NCBI GenBank assembly: GCA_038380795.1
Contig: CM076266.1
Location: forward strand, 10,004,001 to 10,068,000
Origin: Pyrocephalus nanus
Taxonomy: Eukaryota > Chordata > Aves > Passeriformes > Tyrannidae
DNA: 64,000 nt
Direction of reading: 5' to 3'
Every line of letters begins with the position of its first letter. Position 1 is the first letter of the stretch. The notes beneath the pieces were generated by a model, which was not told the DNA's origin, searched no databases, and saw only the letters and a list, made by a program, of their open reading frames with translations. The position numbers and the translations under genes are program-made. Shown here one piece after another: positions 51,184 through 63,036 of the stretch.

Positions 51184-51221
51184 GGGGCCGGGGCGGGAGG
51201 AGGTGGGGTGGGGAGAGGGGC
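51184..51221 (+). promoter_or_regulatory. G-quadruplex-capable G-run cluster
   Basis: Successive G runs of three to four or more bases (gggg-cc-gggg-c-ggg, then gggg-t-gggg-aga-gggg) lie within 38 bases, which satisfies the usual loop-length rule for a G4. It sits in the core of CpG island 2. Folding and function are inferred. Confidence 0.6.
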
Positions 51222-51594
51222 GCTCCGGGGAAAATTGCCGCTTCCAGCGCTCGGCGCGGGCCTGCAGGGCGCGGGGAGCCGGGGACTCGCGTGAGAGGCG
51301 AGGCCGGGCAGGGTGTGGCGCAGCCCGGCCTCGGCCCCGCCGCCCTCTCGGCCCCGCTCTTCCCCACACGCGGGGCCACCGCTTCGCTCCCCACTCTCCC
51401 CCGCTTTCCCTTCGCTCGCACCCCCCCAACCCCCGCCGCCGCCGCCGCATTTCCTCGCTGGGGAGGGGGGATGCCTGCTTGGAGGACGGGTCTTGGCCCG
51501 AGTAATGGCAGCCGCTCGACAGCGCCGAGGCTCCACAGGAGACAGAGACGGCGGGGCCCCCGCAGGCCGGGCGAGGGGCCACGGCTGCCGTGCC

Positions 51595-51627
51595 CGCGGG
51601 GGGCAGGGGAGGGGACGGGGAGAGGGG
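51595..51627 (+). promoter_or_regulatory. Second G-quadruplex-capable cluster
   Basis: Six closely spaced G runs (gcggggggcaggggagggga then cggggagagggg) occur within the CpG island. They fit the G4 pattern on the plus strand. Confidence 0.6.
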
Positions 51628-51923
51628 TGAGCCCCAGCCCTCCTCCCCCCGGCGGCTGCGGGCGGTGCCACCCCCGCGGCCGGGACGGCCTCGCCGCCCG
51701 GATCGCCCGGTGCTCCGGCACGGCCCCGGGGCTGCTTCGCCTCCCCCGTGTGTCTGGGGCAGGGCCCGGGGGCAAGAGGGGCCGATTTCCCCGCTCCGCG
51801 CCCCCGCCTCCCCGAGAGCAGCGCGCTCGCTGCCCCCATCAGAAAGGTCCCTCCCGGAGCCCCGCCGGGCTCGGCATTCCGGGCAATACGGACCATCGAG
51901 GGGCTCGCTTTTGTTGAGGGTTT

Positions 51924-51955
51924 GGGGGGGGGGTTTGTGTGTGTGTGTGCGCGCC
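51924..51955 (+). repeat. G10 run joined to (GT)n-(GC)n alternating tract
   Basis: Ten G, then TTTGTGTGTGTGTGTGCGCGCG-type alternation (written in part). Alternating purine-pyrimidine of this kind can adopt Z-DNA under negative supercoiling, as occurs near active promoters. Confidence 0.75.
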
Positions 51956-52690
51956 CCTAAAGCCGTGTCTTCAGATAACTCTCCTTGGTGCACTTTGTGG
52001 GGTGTTCTCCCTCTCCGCCTGCCTCGGGGCTGCTCGGAGGCCTGTCTCCTTTCTTTTCGGGGAAAGGGTGGAACTGTAGGTGTGGGGGTGCCAATGGTAG
52101 GGATGATGGGGAGCTTCGGCGCGCTTTCCTGGCCGTCTGTGTGCTCCAGACAACGTCCCCCTTGTAAAATATTGATGTTAAGGACTTGACAAACTTTGTG
52201 TGTCTTTTGGGGCTTATCCTGAAAACAACAGACTTTAAGAATTTGCTTTTGGTCGTCTGTGAACGTGGAAAAAAGAACTTTAAAGAGGCTGGAGATGGGG
52301 TGGCTTGAAAAGAGGAAAAGGAGTGAAAACTTTAATTTGGTGCTGGTTTGTTTTATAATTGTATAGTTGGGCATTTAACACCCTGGAATCATCTGCCATG
52401 GTTTCTGTATTGTAGGAGTTATTCTGTTTGTTGTAGTTTTGAGATCTTACTGCAGTAAAAAAGAACAAAGGTAGACAATGCTTTCTTGTCCTAGATAGTC
52501 TAGTATTTTCTCACTTCTGTTGCTGTTCTGTGAAGAAAATTGTTTAATTCTTTAGGGGTGATCACTGAGACAGGTGTCAAGAGGGGGGGATAATGGGAGG
52601 GAAAATGCCAGTTTGTGGTTCAAGTTGCAGTCCCTTGGGTTTTTCTAGTTCCTCATCCTTCAGTAAAAAGGACCTGGCATCTCTCCAGAC

Positions 52691-52714
52691 TTTTTTTTTT
52701 TTTTTTTTTTTTTT
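52691..52714 (+). repeat. T homopolymer (24 T)
   Basis: The longest uninterrupted homopolymer in the window, preceded by ctctccagac. Its length is likely uncertain in any assembly. Confidence 0.95.
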
Positions 52715-53329
52715 AATCAACCATTCTGAGTGTGCTGCAGAAAGTCTTTAGGGAAGTAGACTATTTGCTGACTGGTGTTTTGTATAAAAGGGAAAGTACC
52801 CACAAAATAATTCACAGTGTGGATTTGTGCCATTAATTAATTTCCACTGTGGAATTATGGCATTAAAATGCCAGATTTTCCGGGCCTAAACAAACCTTCT
52901 CTGCTTTGACCAGATAGTTGTATGGGGAAGGGAGGGAAGGGAATGGTTCATGGTCTAGGTAGTTCATCGGAGAACACTTATTTTGCTGATGGTTAGTTTG
53001 GTTTTAGTGAGTGGGAAAAAAAGTGACTGTGTTGATGACTTTTTGTTGGTTTTGCTCTTGATGGTGGTCTCTGCATCCGCAACTGATACTTGGTATCGGG
53101 TTCAGCGCAAAGGACCGAGTGAGAAAAATTACTCTTCCACTGCATCTCCTGAACTGGGTAACGCGATGGAAATTGTCTTGTGATGAAGCTATCTGAGGGG
53201 AGTTGTGTATGTGTAGTCTTAAAATGTCGTTGATGCGCTCGAAGATACTCTTCCACAGTTTGAAACTTTGTAGCATAATTTTGATGGGGTAGTGCACCTT
53301 CATAGGTGGTTGGGTTTGTGGGGGTTTTC

Positions 53330-53401
53330 TTTGGGTGGTTTTTTTTTGTTTGTTTGTTTTTTTTTTTTTAATCTAAGCAAGCACTTGCAGCTATTCTTTT
53401 T
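53330..53401 (+). repeat. T/G-rich tract with (TTTG)n
   Basis: gggtgg, T runs and about three TTTG units followed by a 13-base T run. An A run lies 40 bases further on (53413-53427). Confidence 0.8.
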
Positions 53402-53754
53402 AAATAAAAATGTAAAAAAAAAAAAAATTAAATCTGTTCAGCATGAATTAAAATTTAGTAGTTTGTCTTAGTTCTTAGGTATTATGAGCCAGAGCAATGC
53501 ATCTTAACTTTCCAGGAAAAAAATGAGCACTGTTGAAGTGACAGGAATTTCATGACTGGAATTGCTGCGTGCACAGTCTGTCAGTCATTCGCTGTTGTGT
53601 GGGGTGGTGTGTCCATAGGGCTTGTATCCAGTAGGCTTTCTGTGTGCAGCTACTGTTTAGGTTGCCTGGGTCAGGTTCCCCTCTGCCCTTGTGGCAGAGA
53701 GTACAAGGAACTGTTCAGAAAGACCTTAGGAAGACTCTGAATAATTTTTTTCAG

Positions 53755-53825
53755 CCTAAGGTCATCTCAAGAGCAAACGAGATGGTGAAAGGCTGTGAAG
53801 TGTGCTCGGCTTTTCCACCTTGCAG
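53755..53825 (+). CDS. Possible 71-nt exon of an unidentified gene
   Basis: A polypyrimidine acceptor (aattTTTTTTCAG, ending at 53754) precedes a 71-base stretch that closes with CTTGCAG and then GTAAAT, a good donor, at 53825/53826. The stretch is open in frame 1 and reads PKVISR followed by ANEMVKGCEVCSAFPPC. An internal ATG (53781) has an acceptable context (G at -3, G at +4), so it could be a start codon after non-coding 5' exons. The frame would stop two codons past the donor if unspliced, which fits an exon. It lies about 1.6 kb downstream of CpG island 2 in the plus direction. I do not recognise the peptide, and two matched splice signals can occur by chance. Confidence 0.3.
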
Positions 53826-55610
53826 GTAAATAAAACATGTTGGGGGCTGTTAGTGACATGGTGCTCCCGGAGAAGAAAACAATGCGAATGGACGACTAAT
53901 TTGGCCTCAAACTCACCTTGAAGTGCCTCAGGCTACATCTAGACTGTCATGCATTCCTACCCATGAACCACATCCGGGGAACCACTGAACTGTGCCATCT
54001 GCAATCTCTGAACTGGAATAAAATACTTAAAAAAGAAATAGATGAAATATAACATTGAAGATGTTTTCTTAATTTTAGGCATCTCAACCTCTCCACAGAT
54101 ATCTGCATTATCTGGTTTGTTAGCAAATTGTCTCATTTCATATAATTTGAGAATTGGGAAATTTTAGAATTAGGAGACATGTTTTGAAATTCAGGACTCC
54201 CATGGTCTAAAATTCACAAATTTTGGACATACCTGTAACTAGTTTTCATAGTTACTGCCTTCCGCAGTCTTTCAAAGCATTTATCTCTGGAAGTGTGTGA
54301 AGACCTCAGGCAGTGTGAATTGGTCCAGGCTAAAAGTTCTGAAAGAGAGACAAGATGATGATAAAGATATCACCAGTAAACTTCTGATTTTCTTCTTAAA
54401 TTACTTTTTAGCTAGATCCAGATTAGCATAAATGTCATTAAAAGAAGTCTTTTACCCGTAATGTGGGTTGTTACAAATGCTAAGTTGAACTATAAACAAA
54501 ATTAATCTGTGCAAGGTATATGTGGCTCGCACCAGTGATGAACTTTGTACATAAAATGCCGAGTTGTTTAAAATTACTGGCCAAACACACAAAGTAGTTT
54601 ACTTTCCTTAATGAAGTCGAGTTTGGGGATTTTTTCAAAGGTTAGGTCAGAATTGTTGGAGCAATTCCTTTTCTTATATCTGTCCAGGAAATGCATAAAT
54701 TTATATCAAATCCTTACCACCGATTTTATTAATTGCAGTGGCTTTCCTTCCATGCAATAGGACTTTCTTTAGCCATCCTTCTTGCACTGATTGTTTAGGA
54801 GCTAATGTCAGATAATGTTCTTTATCTGCAGGGGGTTTTGTTTCTTGGTTTTTATTGTGTTTGTTTAGTCTCAGGATGCAATGAACACTCCTGCAATACT
54901 TGTGTAGTACTTGGAGCGTGGTGCCCTTGGTAGCTGGGCAGTGCAACGTATGTCATCTTTTATATAGCTCATGCATTTTAGTCTGTCAGTGTTTCTTGTG
55001 CTAAACGTTGTGAACAAAGATTGTTCTTGTCAGGTTCTGGATCATTTTTGATCAGTTGAATGTAAATTTAGCTCATAATTGGGTTATTGTTCTAAGGTTT
55101 AATCTGCCAGTTGGGAGAGCATAACCTACGGAATAGGTAGTTTATAAGATGACATAATGATTTGATTTTGGAGGAATTTCTTAAAGAGTTAACTTTTATA
55201 TTACAAAAAAAAAAATTTTCATCAGTTTTCAGTGCAGTGTAAAGATGCAAATTCACTAGGTGTGAGAGTATCTTGTCATCTATATAAAATTCAAAACAGG
55301 GGTGGGAAACTCCACAAAATTCTTCATTCCTGGGTGTAGTGGAGGTAACTGGCAGTAGGTTGATAGACACCAGTGTGGCTGTGTACACCATTATAAACAG
55401 TGTGGCCTCAAGCCTGCACAGGTGAACTGCTGTGGCACACAGGGCTCTCTGATTTCTGAGGCTTCTACATGTAGCTCCCTGCAGACACCAGGGCTGGATT
55501 GAGCCCATTTTTTTATCCCTGTATATTCAACTGTAGTCTTTAAACATAGTTTTATCATCTCTTTGAACCAATATCTGCCATCAAGTTAATTGAGCAAGCC
55601 TGAACTGTGT

Positions 55611-55611
55611 C

Positions 55612-55642
<31 letters not shown>

Positions 55643-55643
55643 C
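55611..55643 (+). repeat. (ATTT)n microsatellite
   Basis: About eight uninterrupted ATTT units. Confidence 0.95.
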
Positions 55644-58600
55644 TAACATGCTCTGGATGTTGAATTATATGCAAAAAAATTTTAGGGGTAAAACTGGCAT
55701 TTTAGTAAGATTTCATTCATATTTATGTCTTTTGGTTTATTTCTCCCTGAAATGACTTGTGTCTTTTAGTTCTGTGGGCAGGTGAGAGAAGGCACAAGGG
55801 TGATATACTGTGACATGTCCATGAACCCAAGTTAAAGCTCATGGTGTCTAATTTTAGGTTAGCCAGCTTTGGTAATATCCCATCAGAGCCTGATCCTGTA
55901 GCTGTACCACGTAGATAAATCCAAGGCATAGTTATTGAGAGTTTGTGTACAAAACATCTGGTTTTGATTTTCTTCCAATCTCTCATTTTCCACTTCACTA
56001 AAGGCAAAAGTTTCTGTTATGAAAGTAGAGAGACATGTAAATTGAGTTTAAAGTATGTTATTGGTTCAAATGACAGGACCATAGTATTTGTAATTCCAAA
56101 ATTAGAAATATATTAAAAAATGTAAGTAAAATATAGTTTACTGATGTATTTACCAACAATGAGAATACCTTTGAATATAACTTTACACTATATTCAATTT
56201 TCAATTACAGGGTTAAATCTTTGCAGAATAAAACATTGTGAATTAATGATTATGCCTCTCCATACAACTCTTACTTCTAGTATGATATAAAACTAATTCT
56301 TAACAAATAATTTTAACACCAGACACAGTGAACTTTGAAGTACTTTAATCCACTTATTGGTTAAAAAAATTAATTCAAACACACCTACAAAAATACCAGT
56401 AACATCCCATTCACCCTTTTTGTAGAAATGGCAAAGAACTGACCTCACTGCAATAATTCATATTTATCCATAAGATACTGTTGATTTGAGATCTAGTCAT
56501 TTTTAAAAAGAAGAGTTAAACATATTGCTGTTTACCTCTCATTTCTCTATGCTTCATTTTCTCTTGCTTTGTTAGTATGTTAAAAATAAACATTAAACCA
56601 ACTTGCCATATATTCAAATACATGATTTTAGTGCAGATAGCTAATGTTCTGGCTACAGACCGTAGGAGTCAGCTGGCAGGTGTAGTACTCAAAACCAGCA
56701 TTTTGGCAAGAGGGCATTTGTACTTTGATCTCATGCACTTAGGGCATGGCATTGTTATCTGGTCTTTTAAAGAGAGGTGGATGGGAGTCTCACGCTGTGA
56801 CTCACGGGACATGGTACTTAGTTTACTAATTTTAGCAGAGCGATCCTTATCTGTCAGTGTGAGATTTTATTGGAACCTTTTGGAAAAGCGATGAAGTGAA
56901 ACAAAATGGAGTTGAGAGAAAACGATTAGCAGAATCCCAAAGTAGCTAGAAATAGTATGCTGTGGAAAAAGAAATTAAAAGGATATGAGATATGTTTATT
57001 GCTCGACAAATCTTCAAGAAGATCTGAGAGACAAGAGAGCTTTATCTTTCTTAGCATGCTGTCGTCATTCTCTGTTAAGTCTCACACAACATTTATGCAT
57101 TCAGTAAGAGAGGATCTCACACTACAGATACCTGTTTGCAATTACAGATGCTTCTCAAGGCAGAAACCAAGTACCAGCCAAGTCTGCATTGGCTGCTTGT
57201 GCCTTATTACTATTTTCTTGGTGTCATTGCCAGTAAAAGAAAACTTCTGAAAAGGAGATAGTCTGTGCCTTGCATAACATTGCAGTGTGTGCTTTCACAT
57301 GCACAAATTAAAGTGGAAATTTTACCTCAGAGTGGTGGTGGGGGGTTCTTCAGTTTTCCTTCTGTTTGGTTGTTAATTTTCTGAGATGTCATTGATTTCA
57401 GAGACAAGCTTAAACCCAGTGTTTATGCATAATCCCCTCTCCCCAAGCAATTAGTAGGATCCAGGTTCAAAACTGCACAAAATCAAAACAAAAGAATTGC
57501 TATTTCATAAAATGTAATCACAGGCCACACAGTCACTGATTGTTCACTGATGAAAATTGATATGCACTGCAGAAAATTCACTCTTACCCATAGATTATTA
57601 TTAATATAATTATGGAGACTTTGATCATATAGGCACTTTTTTCCCACAGGCAAAAAAATGGAGGATACTGATGAATGAAGTTTAGTTTCATAAAATAGTT
57701 TTAAAAATTAAAACCTTATGTATAACTCCAATATTCAAGGAAGAACACAGTTACAGTTTGTTGTGCTGATATGATTTTATGTAACATTATATTTTTGGTT
57801 CTTCTACTGGAGTTACATAGCAGTGCTATATAGGCATTTTTATGCCTTTTCAATATCAACAGTATGAGTGTTGTTCTTCTTGCACATGCCAAATTTTGCA
57901 TTGATGATTGTTTCCATTGAAGCTAAGGCACTTTTCCTACATGTGCATTAGTCTTTGAAGGAATTTACAGTATTTATGAAAAGAATAGAGCAAATGTGAA
58001 TAAAATTTTTCTGTTAGTGACTTTTAACATTTTCTGTATACCTTAAATCCTGTACGTTATTAAAAACCTTAATTAAAGGAAATGAGTAGAAGTAGACATT
58101 CCTACTGGAAAAGCTTATACCATTATAAGAAAAAAGGTTTATTTTACATTAGAAAAGGTAGAAAACAGATATGTCAAGAAAAAGAGAATTTTAACATAGT
58201 TTCAAAATTATGGACATTGTGACTCTGAAAGCAGTTAAATAATCAATTTTTTTTTTTTTATATCACAGAACATAAATTAAAAACCTGAATTCTGAAAATG
58301 ACCTTGTTTCATCTTGTTCATTATCATTTACCTGCAAAACCTAGGGCAATCCTTTTTGCTCCGTGCAACAAAGAGTTTAGAAAGAATAATGTTCTCCTCA
58401 GCTTGTGCTTCTATTCCTTCTTTGTTCTGCAGTTCAGAAATCACAGAAAACTGTTTTCCTTTCTTAACTAGAAACTAAGAATTGTTATTAATTGTTTCCC
58501 CAGGAACCCGAATGGCACCATTTTTAGCTTCATATAAGTGCAGTTGAGAATTTAGGATGTTCCTAAGAACTGATTGCGTGAAGCTTTTCTCAGGAAGCTG

Positions 58601-58880
58601 GATGTTTCAGTGTCAGTCATCACGTGCATGCTGACATTTGAATATAATACAGCACACTGAATAATTTTGCATTGACACTAACATTTTCTCAGTAAAGAAA
58701 GAAAGAGATTTTTTTTTTTTCCACAAATAGATTTCTGAAAACTTTTCTTGGTCATAGTAAAATGTGAGGAACAGTGAGAAGGGATGTACACTTTGCTCAT
58801 TGGAACCTCACGATATCTGACGTCTCAAGAATCTGACTAGAATGTAATGTCAGGTTGCTTAAAAGCTGCCATATTAAAAT

Positions 58881-58907
58881 CTTGTTTGTTTGTTTGCTTG
58901 CTTGTTA
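58881..58907 (+). repeat. (TTGT)n/(TTGC)n short repeat
   Basis: About five TTGT/TTGC units followed by a short A run. Confidence 0.8.
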
Positions 58908-59047
58908 AAAAAAATGTTTTATTTCACTGACATCTCTTTTTGAAGGAGAGTGCTGATGCATACATGGCGGCTTTTCAGACTGACAGTGTTGGAAATTGAG
59001 TAACATGGACACTCTCCATCTGTAATTGCATCTTAGTTTTGTAGCTT

Positions 59048-59071
59048 TGTCTTCTTCTTCTTGTTCTTCTT
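59048..59071 (+). repeat. Short (CTT)n tract
   Basis: Four to six CTT units with one interruption. On the minus strand it encodes an artificial lysine/arginine-rich run. Confidence 0.75.
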
Positions 59072-60779
59072 AGACTGACCTGAAGTAAACAGATTTGCAG
59101 GAAATATTTGCTGTAAGAAAGACATTCTTCCTTTTCCTGCACAGTTTTCACTCTGCTGGCTCCCAGAAGGCTTCTTTGTAAATCTCCTAATTGGAAGCAT
59201 ACTCCTAACTTCTCTCTGATTCCAGACATGAGATTTCCTCTTGTTTTTCAACTTGTACCTTTTAGGAAATACAATTTGAGAGTCAAGTATCTCCAGGTGC
59301 CATTTTATTATTTTTTTTTAATCCATGCTGACGTTCTTTTTCTCAGTAGTCTTAAAAAGTTTGTTAATAATAACCCATTTTCCAGTCAACCAAGTATAAG
59401 CCTAAGTTGTAGCACTTATTCCTGAAGACATGTAGCTTTCAATAAAATGGACAGATTTGTGTCCCTTATAGGGGCACAGGAAATACCAATAAATGTGAGC
59501 TAAAGCTAAGTGATGGCACAGATACTTTGAGTACAGGTGCACCAAGGAGCCTAGAAGCAGAACATGGTTTGCTCTGCCAAGTTAGTGGATAAGCAGTTAC
59601 AGTGTTTCCTGGGCCAGTGGGAAGGAATGGTATCCAAATTTCTGCTTGGCTCTTCTTCCATGAGAACTGCCTTTCTTGATCAAACTAGCATGTCATATAA
59701 TCCAGAGTCTTGTTTCCAGCCATTGCTGATCTCAGATGTTTCCTAAAAAGGTGCCAAAAATCAGGCAATTTTCTGAGGTTGAAATCTATAGAATACTTCC
59801 CCCACACACACACACATTAGTTCCCAAGCAACAGTAATTTAGATTATGGTTCCTGTTTTTACACATATAGAAGTTTTATTTATTCCATTTTTTAAATGTT
59901 TTAAATTCTCCTTCCTGTAATAACTGAACATTTTAGCTGTAATGTTAAAACCTATTGCTTTTTAGGTCAAGTCTGTTCTGTCCTCTCCACATGCCTTGCA
60001 GCCTCCCACTGCAGTGCTTTCTCTTTGCACATTTTCCAAGAGCTTCTTCCTGGGTTGCAGAAAAGAGCCATGTGTACCTGCCTCTCCCGAGGTATTTGAT
60101 GGAGATAAGAGACCTCGAGGGGCCAGTTAATGAAAGGCTATAGTGATTGTTGAGTGCAAATAAGAGCTGGGAAATGCACATATGAAAGGAAGAAAGGGAG
60201 AGTTTGGCATGAGATGCGCATTAAGTGGAAGTCAAGGTACACATGTCACAGGATAGGGGAGAGAGGACCACTGTCTATGTTGACGTAATTTGGTGCAGCA
60301 CTGTTGATTTTAGTGGAGCAATATTAGTTTACACCTGCAGTAAATTTTCTCCTGAATATCTGGGAATGAGAATATAAAATGAAGTGTTTATGGATGAGTG
60401 ACAGAGAGAGTGAGCATGCAAGAGAGAGCGCATGCACACATTTTCAGGCCTGATTGATTATATGAAAAAAACCCTGGAGTTGAAAGAACATTATTTTAAA
60501 TTAACATTCATTATCTTCACGCGTGAGATAACAGTTCACTTTGGACCAGATCCTAGCACCATTATGTTTCTTGAGCAGACACTGCTTTTTCCTGAATGAG
60601 GTTATTCAGGATGAGAATGGCAAAATATAGTCAGATCTTTGACAATAAAAATATATGGTTTAGTCACCACATATTAGAATAATAATGTATTCTTTCTGTC
60701 AGGAAAACATGTATTTTTTTCCCTTTTTAAAGTAAATGGTTACATTTTTGTGAAATACAAAGTAAGATAACCCTTTTTT

Positions 60780-61260
60780 TTTTTTGTTTTAGGTCCCATC
60801 TTATGCCTGGAAAAGCTTGCAGCCATTTTAATTCATGCTGCATTCATTGATCTAGCAGTTAAGTCATTTAATCACCCTGCAGCTAGGTTGCCTACCTATT
60901 GGACCCTGTTAAAGAGTTCAGTAATACACTTTGGGTTATTGGCTTCTAAATGTCACTTTTGGAAAAAAAAAAGAAAATACTAAAAAGCAAGCAAGCTGTA
61001 AACACCCCAGTTAACAGATGAACAGTATAAAGGAAAACACAATGTGAATTCATGGTCCTATCACTCAACTATTTTTTTCTTTATTCTGTACATAATATAA
61101 ATAGAAAAAATGCACATCGTAGCAAACAACGGAAAAAAATCTGATTTTGATCTTCTTTGGCAGTTCTTTTGCTTTTAAATACAGAGTTTTGCAAGATTAA
61201 GTCATCTAATTAGGCAGCAGCTTGCTAAGAAATATTTTCATAACAGATGTAGTTTGTGAG
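60780..61260. promoter_or_regulatory. Possible conserved non-coding element
   Basis: After a strong pyrimidine tract ending in tttttgttttag comes about 150 bases of balanced, non-repetitive sequence (aagcttgcagccattttaat, cattcattgatctagcagtt, tttaatcaccctgcagctag) rich in homeodomain-type cores such as TTAAT, TTAATCA and, near 61206, TAATTAGG. It lacks an open frame. The look is that of a developmental enhancer or a non-coding exon, but no conservation data are available. Confidence 0.25.
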
Positions 61261-62412
61261 CATGAAAATGAAAGCTCTGTCTTAAAATTATAACCCCAAA
61301 TAACTTTCTGAAATTAAATATTGCTCTGAAAAATGGTTTATTCTTTAAGCATAGACATGTGAAAAAAGTGGGGAAAGTTTGTATTTTATGTATTTAACAG
61401 CATTAGGAAACCTAATTTCTTAGACTATTAAGTGCTGCAATAGTAGAAGCCCAATGATCTAGATATATAAAAAGGGCAATAAATGCGGCAGCAGTGCACG
61501 TGTGGCAGTGAAAAGCAGAGGAAAATGTCGTGATGCTTTTAAGGGTCCTGTATTTTCTGAGAGAGAGCTACTCTCAGTGAAATAAACCTTTTCTTGGTAT
61601 GCACTAGGCAAGTATCTTGTGTAAAGAGGGACAGTAAATTCTTTATCAGTGATGAATTTGGCACCAGCAGTTTTTAGGGGGTCACCCATGTGCTTTTCAG
61701 TTATTTCCCTACAGGCATGAAAAAGAAGGTTCATGCTCTTCTGAGGTATTGTTGTCTGAGTGCAGGTGGAACAAGGAAGTTGTGTTTCATATGAATATGG
61801 GAACTGTATCTCCCTCTTGTTCAATGAAAGCTCAGAATCCAGAGATGTTAATTCCATCTGTCTGTGTCTGGATCCCTTGGCTTATTTCCTTGTGCTTCCC
61901 TGATGTACACTGAAAGCTTCATCACATGAGAGGTTATGATCATGCTAAGTATCTCTGTGTTACTATACCTTCATCAGAGAGATTTTAACAGAGGGTCAGT
62001 TGTTCATCTAATTTGCAGTGTTTTCATAAAAAGTGATTTTTTTCAGTGTTTTCTTTCTCTGATTTTTAATGGCTCCTCTGCTTTATTATGTTAGTCTATG
62101 ACAAATTTCTTACAACTTCATGTTACACTTTCAGCTGGGCATTCTGGGATGTGATTCCTTTTTTGAAGTAACAAGTCACAATATATGTACATGAGGAATC
62201 TGATCATAGAGCAGTAATTTGACTAAAGGTTTCACGAATGCCATCCCACTCCTGAGTAAGATCTCAGTGCATTAAGGCAGGTTAAATAGGGGGATTTGAT
62301 GCTTTTGCTCTCTTTCTTTTGGAAGAACATGGAAAAATCTGCAAACTCGAATGTGCTGTGTCCTCACTGTGTATTTCTTTACCATAAAATAGGGACTTTA
62401 GTCAGAGAAGGC

Positions 62413-62428
62413 AAAAAAAAAAAAAAAA
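62413..62428 (+). repeat. A homopolymer (16 A)
   Basis: An uninterrupted A run. It lies about 450 bases upstream of the coding-like stretch at 62.88 kb, not downstream of it, so it is not a retrocopy tail in the same orientation. Confidence 0.9.
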
Positions 62429-62882
62429 GGTGCTGAAACCAGCTGCATGGCAAAGGAAAATGAGACTTGAGTGATAGTAAAAGCAAAAAGTCAGTGTTAA
62501 AGGAACATACTTGCAGGTATGTTCCTTCAAGACCTGAAGATGTTTCTTAAAAAAGAGTTGGAGTGGGTGAATTGCAGTTTAGGAGTGGTATTTAAGCAGT
62601 TTGAGGCCGCCTTGCAGGAGAGCAAACAAGTGTCTGCTGAGTTCAGTCTGTGTTGCTGGGTGTGGTGGCCAGACGATTATCATACTAATAAATTAAGTGC
62701 AATATTGCAGAGGGTATCAAACCTTTTCATGTCCACACTGCTGAAGTTTAGAAACAAAAGAGCTCTTAACAGATTGAAATTACAGCCCTGGTTTCCAGCG
62801 TTTCTTCCGAGTTCCACTGAACTGATGGAATTAACCGAAGTGCCGGGCCGGGTGGGGAGGTGCTGGCGAGCTGTTGCTGCAG

Positions 62883-63036
62883 GAGCCCCACATGGGGCAG
62901 AATGTGCTGCTTTACAATCGCTTTGTCTTGAATTTAAATGACGACCTTCACTTCCTGCGTGTCAGACTACAGCAAGCTGCAGGGGGAGGCAGCCTGGAGA
63001 AGGCGTTTGCTGATGAGGCTCTAGCACCTTTGATAG
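62883..63036 (+). CDS. Possible coding exon of an unidentified protein
   Basis: From about 62835 one plus frame is free of stops. From 62883 it looks coding: EPH, then MGQNVLLYNRFVLNLNDD, then LHFLRVRLQQAAGGGSLEKA, then FADEALAPLI. The peptide is leucine-rich and amphipathic with a natural residue mix, and local GC and CpG content (gtgccgggccgggtgggg at 62840-62857) is far above the flanks. A possible acceptor (ctgttgctgcag, ending 62882) and donor (gatag|gtactc at 63036/63037) bracket it. The acceptor pyrimidine tract is weak. After the donor the frame stays open to 63215 but turns into ordinary AT-rich translation. Alternatives are a fragment of a processed pseudogene, a 5' exon reading through, or chance. 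I do not recognise the family. Confidence 0.4.

Larger units (their letters stand above)
50700..52150. promoter_or_regulatory. CpG island 2 (main putative promoter)
   Basis: About 1.4 kb of very GC-rich, CpG-dense DNA, strongest from about 51040 to 51900. It contains a CCG run (51433-51448), GC-box-like ggggcggg sites, G-quadruplex-capable G runs (51184-51221 and 51595-51627) and a 10-base G run joined to an alternating GT/GC tract (51924-51954). This is the clearest promoter-type element in the window. Stop-free frames of up to 449 codons cross it on both strands, all arginine/glycine/proline-rich and mutually overlapping, as expected from composition. A short plus-strand frame from an acceptable-context ATG at 51505 (MAAARQRRGSTGDRDGG...) ends at a tga at 51628, beside a donor-like GGGTGAGC. 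It could be a first coding exon, but I do not recognise it. Confidence 0.85.

Noticed and set aside
51025..52374. 449-codon minus-strand open frame across CpG island 2, plus 228-270-codon frames overlapping it on both strands
   Set aside because: All are Arg/Gly/Pro/Ala-rich, overlap each other in several frames and show no domain. Low A/T content removes stop codons, so this is a composition effect.
54350..54390. ATGATGA followed by CTGA, C/D-box-like
   Set aside because: Boxes are less than 30 bases apart and there is no terminal stem.
55092..55508. 138-codon minus-strand ORF
   Set aside because: No domain, signal peptide or splice support recognised, and the 3' half is AT-rich drift-like translation. 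Kept only as a chance frame.
61459..61857. 132-codon minus-strand ORF
   Set aside because: Long for AT-rich DNA but with no motif, no codon-bias sign I can judge and no context. A protein search would be needed to revive it.
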